Positions 33,467 through 41,564 of a stretch of DNA of 63,821 bases are shown here, in pieces; the first letter of the stretch is position 1; every line of letters begins with the position of its first letter. The position numbers and the translations under genes are program-made. This DNA comes from Gammaproteobacteria bacterium (GTDB lineage Bacteria; Pseudomonadota; Gammaproteobacteria; Pseudomonadales; Azotimanducaceae), in assembly GCA_002690865.1 (NCBI GenBank), contig NZGG01000039.1, positions 1-63,821 of the forward strand, read 5' to 3'. A model generated the notes under the pieces. That model saw only the letters and a list, made by a program, of their open reading frames with translations, did not search any database and was not told the DNA's origin.

Positions 33467-33509
33467 AATACGTAGACTCTGAAGTTTTTCGAAAATCACC
33501 TTTCCCACA

Positions 33510-34046
33510 TTATCTGCGAGAGCCGGCTTTTACCGGATGAAATGTTGAGGTCGACGATAGAGACATCTTGGATTCTGTCTCCAAACCCGCGTCTGCGTCC
33601 GCTTCGGCTGAGTCAATTCTGGCGAACAAGTCGGACCGTCCGATTTCAAGCCTTGTTTCGTAACTGTCCTCAGAAATTGGCTTTATACTGACTAATCTTG
33701 CCCCCAACACAAGGCCCTCTACCCTGGTAACTAATTCTTCTTGCTCCAATCTTGAATTGGTTAATCTCCCTCGAGATTCAATATATTGCCCATAAAGCTG
33801 CTCAGCAATCGATTTATAAGCCTCAAGTTTAGATGCCTTTATCGCCATTAAACGTTTTTGCTCTTGGCTATCTCCCGGCTGTGCATTAATGACCGCATAA
33901 CCGATGCCGATAATGCGTTCATTTACTCGCCCTACTTCCGCGTAGGGATATTGATTAGTAACGCATCCAGAACTCATAAGGATCGCCACAACACCAAAGG
34001 TGCAAAGTTGTTTTTTTAATAAAGCTGAAGTCTTCACCTGAGCCAC
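33510..34046 (-). CDS. flgP: Outer-membrane lipoprotein FlgP (LPP20 family)
   Basis: 178 aa from GTG at 34046 with AAGAGGAAAG upstream. The lipobox is SSGC. The LPP20-type core includes IGIGYAVINAQPGDSQEQKR, AIKASKLEAYKSIAEQLYGQ and a final YETRLEI strand, as in FlgP of Vibrio and Campylobacter, where it forms the basal disk. It is the first gene of a five-gene run (flgP-flgT-LysM-fliK-like-fhlB). A sigma-28 promoter lies just upstream. Confidence 0.82.
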   Translation of the reverse strand: MAQVKTSALLKKQLCTFGVVAILMSSGCVTNQYPYAEVGRVNERIIGIGYAVINAQPGDSQEQKRLMAIKASKLEAYKSIAEQLYGQYIESRGRLTNSRLEQEELVTRVEGLVLGARLVSIKPISEDSYETRLEIGRSDLFARIDSAEADADAGLETESKMSLSSTSTFHPVKAGSRR

Positions 34047-34070
34047 TCTTTCCTCTTAGATACCTCTTAT

Positions 34071-34097
34071 GTATCGGCTGTCAGAGCTTTTTCTTTA
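34071..34097 (-). promoter_or_regulatory. sigma-28 promoter of the flgP operon
   Basis: On the minus strand TAAAGAAA (34097-34090), an 11-bp spacer and GCCGATAC (34078-34071) lie 25 bp before the flgP start. The operon therefore looks late, with the filament genes. Confidence 0.8.
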
Positions 34098-34101
34098 GAT
34101 T

Positions 34102-34117
34102 AGGCATGATTCATGCA
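34102..34117 (+). promoter_or_regulatory. sigma-54 promoter candidate of flhA
   Basis: AGGCATGATTCATGCA has GG (34103-34104) and GC (34115-34116) 10 bp apart, and GGCA and TGCA match the -24/-12 consensus. It lies about 65 bp before flhA. flhA is sigma-54-dependent in other polar systems. It is back to back with the flgP sigma-28 promoter, with 4 bp between. Confidence 0.6.
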
Positions 34118-34181
34118 TTTACATACCCAAACGACTTCGAAGCAAAGCAAAGAAATTTTTATTTATATAGATCAATAGCTT

Positions 34182-36296
34182 ATGGATTTATCACTTTTTA
34201 CATTGACGAATTTTCGACACCAGCTAAGTATTTTTCCACTTAGCTCGCTCGTAATTCCGATAATAGTATTGCTCGTTTTGAGCTTACTGGTACTGCCTAT
34301 ACCGCCTGTACTACTGGATGTTTTTTTCACTTTTAACATCATTTTAGCACTGTTAATCATTATGGTTGCGATACATACGGCGACGCCCATGGATTTCTCG
34401 TCTTTTCCCATAATAGTCCTTTTTGCCACAGTTATGAGACTGGGTCTCAACGTAGCTTCAACTCGCGTTGTATTACTCGAGGGCCACGAGGGTGGAGATG
34501 CAGCCGGACAGGTCATAGAGGCTTTTGGCCAGTTTGTTATTGGTGGTAATTATGCAGTTGGATTTATCGTATTTTGTATCCTAATCATTATTAATTTCAT
34601 AGTAATAACCAAGGGTGCTGGTCGTGTGTCAGAAGTAATTGCTCGATTCACACTGGATGCTTTGCCTGGCAAACAAATGGCTATTGACGCAGACCTTAAT
34701 GCTGGCGTTATAGATCAAGAGACCGCGAGAATTCGAAGAGCGCAAGTGACTCAAGAATCTGATTTCTTCGGTTCTATGGATGGGGCATCAAAATTTGTTC
34801 GTGGAGATGCTATAGCGGGTATTTTAATTCTTTTAATTAATCTTATAGGCGGACTTGTGATAGGGATGATGCAACATGATCTTTCACTCGGAGATGCTGC
34901 CGAGGCTTACGTATTGCTCACTATCGGAGATGGTCTTGTTGCCCAAATACCCGCATTAATCTTATCTCTCGCAACAGCCATTATTGTTTCTAGAGTTTCG
35001 ACAGATGAATCAGCACCGGAACAGGCAACTAAGCAGCTAGGTAATCCAATAGCATTTGGAGTCGCGGGAGCAACACTAGTGGCCTTAGGAGTAATTCCTG
35101 GGATGCCTAATGCCGTATTCCTCATTCTCGGAGGTGGAGCTATAGGACTGAGCTATTTGCTCAAGAAAAAACAAATAGCGGAGATAACAACAGGTGAAGA
35201 ATTACAACAGGGAGTCGCAGAAAGGCCGGAGGACGAACTATTAGAACTGGATTGGGATGATGCTGGTCAAGTCGATGTCATAAGTGTAGAACTCGGATAT
35301 GGATTAATTCCCCTAATAGAAGAAGAACGTCACGGGCGTCTTCTCCAGAGAGCAAAAGGTATTAGAAAAAAAATGTCGGGAGAATACGGATTCTTGCTAC
35401 CCACTATTAGGATCAGAGATAACTTAGATATTCCTCCTCATCGTTATCAATTAGTAGTGAATGGCTCTACTCGAGGGGTTGGCGATATTGAGCTCGGTAG
35501 ATTTTTAGCTATTAACCCAGGATCTGTGCTCGAGACCGTATCTGGTACCCAAATAAAAGAACCCGCTTTTGGCTTAGATGCTGTTTGGATCGACTCTAAG
35601 GATAAAGAATATGCTCAAGCAGTAGGTTATACAGTCGTTGACACAAGTACAGTCATAGCAACTCATCTCAATTCAGTACTAAGGAACAATACAGAGGAGT
35701 TGCTCACCTACGAAATCACCCAACATTTAATCGACCGAGTAGAGGAAACCTCCCCCAAACTTATAGAGGAACTAATCCCTGAAAATTTATCAATGAGTAT
35801 TATCGTTAAGGTATTACAAAACTTATTGAGCGAGGGAGTCCCGATAAAAGATATGCGAACTATACTTGAAACGCTTTCAGATATAGCTCCTTCAACGAAA
35901 TCTCCTGAAGCACTTACAAACTATGTAAGAACAAAACTCGGCCGTCTTATCGTCCAACTAGTTTGTGATCCGCTAGACACGCTTGAAGTAATGACATTAG
36001 AACCTAATCTCGAGCAAATGCTAACTGATCTCGTAAAATCAGCGCCGAATGGCGAAGACGTAACATTAGAACCTAATCTGGCTCAAACGTTAATAGAAAC
36101 TTTATCCGATGAAGTCACTACCGCTCAAGAAAGTGAGAAGCCCGCAGTACTAATTGTTTCCCCAATGATCCGTACCTGGCTTTCCCAGTTTATAGGTAAA
36201 CTCAAGAAGGATTTATCCATTTTATCTTATCGAGAGGTTCCTGATGATCAACCCATAAAGATTTTACGAACTATTGAATTAAAAGAACGAGAATAA
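34182..36296 (+). CDS. flhA: Flagellar type III export gate protein FlhA
   Basis: 704 aa. The inner-membrane export gate subunit, whose cytoplasmic ring receives chaperone-substrate complexes such as FliS-flagellin. Eight membrane segments (about 20-315) include the FHIPEP-family signature (EVIARFTLDALPGKQMAIDA). The cytoplasmic domain (about 345-704) is complete, with two LEPNL segments near the end as is usual. It starts the flhA-flhF-flhG-fliA group. Confidence 0.96.
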   Translation: MDLSLFTLTNFRHQLSIFPLSSLVIPIIVLLVLSLLVLPIPPVLLDVFFTFNIILALLIIMVAIHTATPMDFSSFPIIVLFATVMRLGLNVASTRVVLLEGHEGGDAAGQVIEAFGQFVIGGNYAVGFIVFCILIIINFIVITKGAGRVSEVIARFTLDALPGKQMAIDADLNAGVIDQETARIRRAQVTQESDFFGSMDGASKFVRGDAIAGILILLINLIGGLVIGMMQHDLSLGDAAEAYVLLTIGDGLVAQIPALILSLATAIIVSRVSTDESAPEQATKQLGNPIAFGVAGATLVALGVIPGMPNAVFLILGGGAIGLSYLLKKKQIAEITTGEELQQGVAERPEDELLELDWDDAGQVDVISVELGYGLIPLIEEERHGRLLQRAKGIRKKMSGEYGFLLPTIRIRDNLDIPPHRYQLVVNGSTRGVGDIELGRFLAINPGSVLETVSGTQIKEPAFGLDAVWIDSKDKEYAQAVGYTVVDTSTVIATHLNSVLRNNTEELLTYEITQHLIDRVEETSPKLIEELIPENLSMSIIVKVLQNLLSEGVPIKDMRTILETLSDIAPSTKSPEALTNYVRTKLGRLIVQLVCDPLDTLEVMTLEPNLEQMLTDLVKSAPNGEDVTLEPNLAQTLIETLSDEVTTAQESEKPAVLIVSPMIRTWLSQFIGKLKKDLSILSYREVPDDQPIKILRTIELKERE

Positions 36297-36309
36297 TTGA
36301 GGTTATATT

Positions 36310-37197
36310 GTGAAACTACAAAGATTTGTTGGTAAAAATACGAAATCTGTTCTTGACGAAATTAGAACAAGCCTAGGCGAAGAAGCCTTGATTGTTTCAA
36401 ATACAAAAGTAGGATCAAAGACAGAAATTATCGCGGCGTCTGACTCGAATGTGAAAATTGGCGACGATTCAGATATTGCAATAAATATAGATGTTCAACA
36501 AGAAGTTGCGGAAGCCGCTTCAAGTAAAAGCTTTTCCAGCTTTATGTCATCGCAGGGGAAACCAACATCACAATACGAAGATGTAGATCCATGGACCTAC
36601 ATACAAAGCATCAATCAAGAAATTAATTATATTAAGTCTTCTCTAGATCAACTCCCTAAAATTAGGTCTGATATTCAAAAGAACTCTCAAAAGGAAGGAG
36701 TCTCAAGCTCTGAAAAAACAGACCATCTAAATAATCTTCCAAGTCTAGATCTAAACATTAGTAAGGGACCTTATATCATATGGGGTGATAGAGAATCTGG
36801 CAAATCGACTGTAATCAAACAACTCCTGAGAGATAGAAAAAATAGTAGTGAAGATATAACGATAATGAGACTTCCACATAAACATAGCAATATTGATCCT
36901 CATCTATCCGCCATTGCTTCAAGATATTCTGCAAACCTAATATATATCAATTACCTCGACCAAACTGAGAAGATGGTAGAACTTTTAGGGCGGGATAGCT
37001 TGCTTGTGATAGAGGCAGATCTCTCAATACTTCCAAAACTAACGATAAATAAGGAAATAACCTGGCTTGAGGCTAGCTTCAACTATCTTATCAATGAAGA
37101 TCAAGAACAGACCAAGCTTCTACTTAAATTATTTTCAGAAATAAAAGCCAGCGAACCAACAACCCTAAGCGCTGCGGTATTGAAAAACATGATGTAA
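36310..37197 (+). CDS. flhF: FlhF-like protein, degenerate GTPase
   Basis: 295 aa from GTG. The position between flhA and flhG and the N-terminal domain (MKLQRFVGKNTKSVLDEI, LGEEALIVSNTKV) identify FlhF, the SRP-type GTPase that places polar flagella. It is much shorter than the usual 400-500 aa. A P-loop remains (GDRESGKST, 159-167). The later GTPase motifs (DTAG and TKLDE) cannot be found; LLVIEADL may be a relic of the Walker B strand. It probably binds nucleotide poorly or cannot hydrolyse it. Confidence 0.65.
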   Translation: MKLQRFVGKNTKSVLDEIRTSLGEEALIVSNTKVGSKTEIIAASDSNVKIGDDSDIAINIDVQQEVAEAASSKSFSSFMSSQGKPTSQYEDVDPWTYIQSINQEINYIKSSLDQLPKIRSDIQKNSQKEGVSSSEKTDHLNNLPSLDLNISKGPYIIWGDRESGKSTVIKQLLRDRKNSSEDITIMRLPHKHSNIDPHLSAIASRYSANLIYINYLDQTEKMVELLGRDSLLVIEADLSILPKLTINKEITWLEASFNYLINEDQEQTKLLLKLFSEIKASEPTTLSAAVLKNMM

Positions 37198-37306
37198 AGG
37201 AATCGTATCAGGTCTTTTCGGAATAGATGGGAAGATTACTAGTTTCAGTCTAAGATTAAGTGGTTGATGATTAACGATAAATAGTTATTCAAAGTGAGGC
37301 TCTAAA

Positions 37307-38074
37307 TTGACGCACCTAATTGCAGTTTGTAGTGGGAAAGGCGGGGTTGGAAAAACCTTTATTTCTGCCCACTTAGGCATAGCAATACATAAATTAGGAA
37401 AGAAAGTACTTATTGTTGATGCAGACATGGGGCTTGCTAATGCTCAGCTAATGTTAGGAGTCTCACCAAAATCAACAATATCCGACTATGTGTTGGGTGG
37501 AAAACCCATAACCGAGGTAATTACGCAAATAGATGAAGGATTAGAACTTCTCGCAGGCGCATCTGGAGACGCGAACATAGTGAATATGCCCCTCGCATCA
37601 CTATCAGATCTGTGTCATGTTATTGAAACCATATATACCGATACTGTCGTGATCTTCGATATTGCTGCAGGTATATCAGCCCAGAATATGCATCTTCTTG
37701 CTTTATGTGACACCCGTATTGTGATTTTTGTAGATGAACCGACATCAATAGCCGACAGCTATGGCGTACTTAAACTTCTTCATAAAAGTGATCATCTTTC
37801 AGAAACTTATCTAATCCCAAACCAGGTATCTAATCTTTCCTCTGGTCAATCTTTCTATGAGAAGATGAATTCGCTTTGTCTGTCATTTTTAGGGAGGCCA
37901 GTAGGGTACTTGGGTTCAATTGAAGAAGATAAGGCGGTAAGGTCCGCGATTCGGAGTCGAAAACCGCTACCTTACTCATTTCCCAATTCAACAGCTTGGT
38001 GTAATATTCAAACCTTAGCCCATAAGGTGATGGAGTATGATTCAAGGGAAAAAACTCCTACTGTTTCGAATTAG
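37307..38074 (+). CDS. flhG: Flagellar number regulator FlhG (FleN)
   Basis: 255 aa MinD-like ATPase that limits flagellar number. TTG at 37307 is the only usable start, because an in-frame stop lies four codons upstream; GTGAGG precedes it. Motifs: deviant Walker A SGKGGVGKT (9-17), DADMGLANAQLMLGV, and Walker B VVIFDIAAGIS. There is no N-terminal extension of the DQAxxLR type that activates FlhF in some species. The C-terminal membrane helix region is short. Confidence 0.92.
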   Translation: MTHLIAVCSGKGGVGKTFISAHLGIAIHKLGKKVLIVDADMGLANAQLMLGVSPKSTISDYVLGGKPITEVITQIDEGLELLAGASGDANIVNMPLASLSDLCHVIETIYTDTVVIFDIAAGISAQNMHLLALCDTRIVIFVDEPTSIADSYGVLKLLHKSDHLSETYLIPNQVSNLSSGQSFYEKMNSLCLSFLGRPVGYLGSIEEDKAVRSAIRSRKPLPYSFPNSTAWCNIQTLAHKVMEYDSREKTPTVSN

Positions 38075-38077
38075 ATT

Positions 38078-38827
38078 ATGAGTATAGATCGGAAATCATC
38101 TGGAAGTGGAAATCCTGACAAATCCCGGGCGACCGCCTCTTATTTGTCCGATAACCCTAAAAATAGAATAAGCCCAGAATTAATTTCCCTGGTGAAGAGA
38201 ACAGCGCTCCATCTCAAAGGTCGACTTCCCTCAAATATAGATTTAGACGACTTAATACAATCTGGCCATGAAGGCTTAATACAGGCAATGGAAGGCTTCG
38301 ATGCAGGAAGAAATATAACATTAGAGCAATTTGCTAAAACACGTATTAGAGGGGCTATGCTGGATGATGTTCGAAGGATGTCGCAAACCACCCGAACTAC
38401 CATAGCCTATAAGAGAGAGCACTCTGCAGCGCTAGAAAAACTAACGGTTCGCTTTGGGCGCGAACCAACAGGAAAAGAAGTTGCCTCTTACCTCGGAAAG
38501 GACCTTGAGACTTACCAGAAAGAAAGACTTATTATTGCTGGGGCGGACCACGTAACAAGCGAAGCAGCGGAAATTTCCGACTTTGATGATCAGCAAACTG
38601 AAGCATCACCCGAAGAAGATATTCAGAGAAGAGAATTAGTTTCTTTACTTAAATCATCCATCGAAGACTTACCTGAGAGGAGCCAATTAGTTCTATCTCT
38701 TTATTATCAAGATGAGCTAAACTTAAAAGAGATTGCAGCAGTGATAGACGTGTCTGAATCTCGGGTAAGTCAAATCTTGAGCGAAACGGCGTCTAAGCTA
38801 AGAAAAAAGATTGACTCCTATAAATAA
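38078..38827 (+). CDS. fliA: Flagellar sigma factor FliA (sigma-28)
   Basis: 249 aa. Regions 2 (DLIQSGHEGLIQAMEGFD ... FAKTRIRGAMLDDVR), 3 (LTVRFGREPTGKEVASYL) and 4 (LPERSQLVLSLYYQDELNLK, helix-turn-helix EIAAVIDVSESRVSQ) are complete. It should read the TAAAG-N11-CCGAT promoters found in this window and is inhibited by FlgM. It starts 3 bp after flhG. Confidence 0.95.
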   Translation: MSIDRKSSGSGNPDKSRATASYLSDNPKNRISPELISLVKRTALHLKGRLPSNIDLDDLIQSGHEGLIQAMEGFDAGRNITLEQFAKTRIRGAMLDDVRRMSQTTRTTIAYKREHSAALEKLTVRFGREPTGKEVASYLGKDLETYQKERLIIAGADHVTSEAAEISDFDDQQTEASPEEDIQRRELVSLLKSSIEDLPERSQLVLSLYYQDELNLKEIAAVIDVSESRVSQILSETASKLRKKIDSYK

Positions 38828-38856
38828 TTAGCGGCTCTTTTGGGGGGTTGACTAAG

Positions 38857-39348
38857 ATGAGTCTGTTAAGTGGTATTAAAGAAAGAAATGTAAAGAAGAA
38901 GGCCAAGTCTTTTTATCTCGGATTGCCTACATTAAAGCTGGAGCCAAGAGAGGTGCGAAAGCTTAAGGCCTTGATGAGTTCGAGACTAACAGCTTTCATC
39001 GATACAACCTTCATAGAGGGCGCTCATAAAACTGAAGCGTTGCAGAAAACCCAACCCCTAAATTCGCGAATAAAGATGGAATCTGCACCATTTAAGAATG
39101 TGAAAACTGTTGGTGGGGTAGTCTGCGTCTATCTACCGCCGAAGTATACTAATTATTTCTTTGAGCTCGGATCACGATATCAATCTGCACAGCTCACCAT
39201 CAACCAGGTTTTAGAGCTTGCAGATAAAACAAGTCTTGAGATCTCAGAATCCCTCGATTTGCAGAATCCAATTCATCCCTTGAACTTTCTTAGATCAGAC
39301 GCAGAGGAAGAGAACGAGGAAGAAGTTAAGGAAGAAACCGATAAATAA
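38857..39348 (+). CDS. Unknown protein downstream of fliA
   Basis: 163 aa from ATG at 38857 (TTG at 38848 is possible; GGGGGG precedes). The N-terminus is basic, the middle (about 40-140) is mixed alpha/beta without membrane segments, and the last 17 residues are almost all acidic. I do not recognise a family. It lies 29 bp after fliA, where Pseudomonas has cheY-cheZ, and may be a co-transcribed flagellar or regulatory gene. Confidence 0.7.
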   Translation: MSLLSGIKERNVKKKAKSFYLGLPTLKLEPREVRKLKALMSSRLTAFIDTTFIEGAHKTEALQKTQPLNSRIKMESAPFKNVKTVGGVVCVYLPPKYTNYFFELGSRYQSAQLTINQVLELADKTSLEISESLDLQNPIHPLNFLRSDAEEENEEEVKEETDK

Positions 39349-39462
39349 AATCATAAAGCGCTCAAATAAGCGTCGATCCTTACTAAAAATATTACTTAAG
39401 GTAATAGAAAGATGCTCGTCTCTAAAATAATTAACTACCATATCTCATTCTATAAATAATAA

Positions 39463-40758
39463 ATGGCTCTAGATAACTTAAGTACTAATAAGGGCCATAA
39501 TAGAGCGGTAATCTCTGTCGCAAACCTTAATCAGATGGCCCGCCGACTGCTCGAGGGGGAGTTTCCAATGATCTGGGTCGAAGGTGAAATTTCGAACTTC
39601 GTTAAACCGTCATCTGGACACTGGTACTTCACCCTAAAGGACTCATCGGCTCAGGTTAGGTGTGCAATGTTTCGCAACCGTAACCAAGTTCAGAAAGTAA
39701 TACCTAAAGATGGTTTGAAAGTATTAGTTCGTGGAAAGATAAGTTTGTACGAGGGACGCGGGGATTTCCAACTTCTAGCCGATACCCTCGAAGATGTCGG
39801 AGATGGTGAACTTCTTAGAACTTTTGAGGAACTCAAGGTTAAGCTTCAAAAAGAAGGACTATTTGACGAAGCAAAAAAAAAATCGATACCTGAATTACCA
39901 GCACACGTTGGCGTTATAACTTCACCGAGCGGTGCTGCCATACAAGATATTCTAAATATCCTCAAACGACGCTTCCCAGCGATCAAGGTCTCTATATTAC
40001 CCGTTCAAGTTCAGGGTAAGGGAGCAGAACAAAAAATCAGGGAGGCTTTAGTATTTGCGAATAACTACACAAAGCCACCCTTCGATGTTCTTATACTCAC
40101 ACGTGGAGGAGGATCTCTTGAGGACCTTTATCCCTTCAATTCTGAGATTACTGCTCGAGCGATTGGAGAAACAAACATCCCAATCGTTTCGGCTGTTGGT
40201 CACGAATCCGACACGTCAATCTCAGATCTTGCCGCAGATCTGCGAGCTCCAACACCCTCCGCTGCGGCGGAATTAATAAGTCCAGATCAATACGAATGGA
40301 ATTATAACCTGGAACGGAATAAGCAAAGATTGAATCAAAGAATGTCAATTGTATTAAAAAATAATTTAGCCCATGTTCGGCATCTAAAAAAAAGATTACA
40401 GCATCCTCGTCAAAGACTTCAGGAACTTAACCAGCGACTAGATAATTTAGAATTAAGATTGATCAACAAATCAAGATTTGATGAAACTAAGCGAAAAATT
40501 GAGCGCGTTCAACAGAAGCTTATCGACAACATAAATAATAAGATGACTACAAACAATAATCATTTTATGAGCTTAGCAAACAGGCTAGATACACTAAGCC
40601 CTCTGGCGACGCTCAAACGTGGTTATTCAATAACAAGCCCCACGGGAGAGAGGGGGAAAATAATAACTAACGCTAATAATATTAAAAAGCGTGATGCCAT
40701 AGATATCAGACTCAGCACCGGTATTATCTCTGCCGAGGTAAAGAAGATTTATGATTAA
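39463..40758 (+). CDS. xseA: Exodeoxyribonuclease VII large subunit
   Basis: 431 aa. The large subunit of the single-strand-specific nuclease. The N-terminal OB-fold (about 15-115, FPMIWVEGEISNF, GHWYFTLKD) is followed by the catalytic domain (about 130-340, LTRGGGSLEDLYPFN, SAVGHESDTSISD, RAPTPSAAAELI) and a coiled-coil region. The small subunit xseB is not here. It overlaps the next gene by 8 bp. Confidence 0.96.
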   Translation: MALDNLSTNKGHNRAVISVANLNQMARRLLEGEFPMIWVEGEISNFVKPSSGHWYFTLKDSSAQVRCAMFRNRNQVQKVIPKDGLKVLVRGKISLYEGRGDFQLLADTLEDVGDGELLRTFEELKVKLQKEGLFDEAKKKSIPELPAHVGVITSPSGAAIQDILNILKRRFPAIKVSILPVQVQGKGAEQKIREALVFANNYTKPPFDVLILTRGGGSLEDLYPFNSEITARAIGETNIPIVSAVGHESDTSISDLAADLRAPTPSAAAELISPDQYEWNYNLERNKQRLNQRMSIVLKNNLAHVRHLKKRLQHPRQRLQELNQRLDNLELRLINKSRFDETKRKIERVQQKLIDNINNKMTTNNNHFMSLANRLDTLSPLATLKRGYSITSPTGERGKIITNANNIKKRDAIDIRLSTGIISAEVKKIYD

Positions 40759-41545
40759 TAAACTTACCTTAGTAATAGTGATGGCAACTTATCCTATTAT
40801 GGGGCTCACAATGCCAATTCATAATCCAGTTCCCGGCGGCGTGGCGGTAATACCAATCGACATGTTAGAGAACGCAATCTTTAACGGAACTCGCATACTA
40901 ACCCTCAAAAATAACAGCCGCGCTTATGCCATAGTGGGAATACCACTTTCTGCCAAGCCCGGTAACTCCGAAATCATCGCTGGGGAGCGCAAAATAGGCT
41001 TCACGATAAAAAAATACACCTATGAAACCCAGCACCTCACTATTAAAAATCGCAGAAAGGTAAATCCTCTTCCAGAAGATCTTAAGCGAATAACGCGCGA
41101 GAGAATAGAAATGAACTCGGCATTCCGCAGATTCACAACTAGCATAGTTCCCGACACAAATTTCATACCTCCTGTGAAAGGACGTCGTTCTAGCTCATTT
41201 GGTTTACGTCGAATCCTTAATGGTCAACCCAGAAACCCGCACAGCGGAATGGATATCGCAGCACCTGAGGGTACGCCAATCATTGCACCAGCAAACGGTA
41301 TAGTCGTGGCATTAGGTAACTATTTCTTCAATGGCAAAACGATACTTATCGATCATGGATACGGACTAGTGACAATTTATTGCCATCTAGAGAATATTAC
41401 TGTCCATTTAGATGATCGCTTGAATAAAGGATCAATAATCGGATCCGTTGGTCAGACAGGCAGGGTAACTGGTCCACATCTACATTGGGGCGTTAGCCTT
41501 AATAATGCACGAATAGACCCTGGGCTTTTTTTATCAGATGAATAG
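40751..41545 (+). CDS. M23-family peptidoglycan peptidase
   Basis: 264 aa. An N-terminal signal segment (about 1-20), an N-terminal beta domain, then an M23 (LytM) domain (about 145-262). Zinc ligands are visible: NPHSGMD supplies His and Asp, and HLHWG supplies the HxH pair. All are intact, so it should cut peptidoglycan cross-links. Pairing with xseA is common in related genomes. It converges on der with 19 bp between stops. Confidence 0.9.
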   Translation: MINKLTLVIVMATYPIMGLTMPIHNPVPGGVAVIPIDMLENAIFNGTRILTLKNNSRAYAIVGIPLSAKPGNSEIIAGERKIGFTIKKYTYETQHLTIKNRRKVNPLPEDLKRITRERIEMNSAFRRFTTSIVPDTNFIPPVKGRRSSSFGLRRILNGQPRNPHSGMDIAAPEGTPIIAPANGIVVALGNYFFNGKTILIDHGYGLVTIYCHLENITVHLDDRLNKGSIIGSVGQTGRVTGPHLHWGVSLNNARIDPGLFLSDE

Positions 41546-41564
41546 CTTTTGAAGCAATAAAGGA

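Noticed and set aside
35994-36079. Repeated ACATTAGAACCTAATCT in flhA as a recent duplication
   Set aside because: FlhA proteins normally have two LEP-L segments here; the DNA match is short and explained by codon choice.
37265-37290. AACGATAA before flhG as a sigma-28 -10
   Set aside because: No TAAAG element lies at the 11-bp distance.
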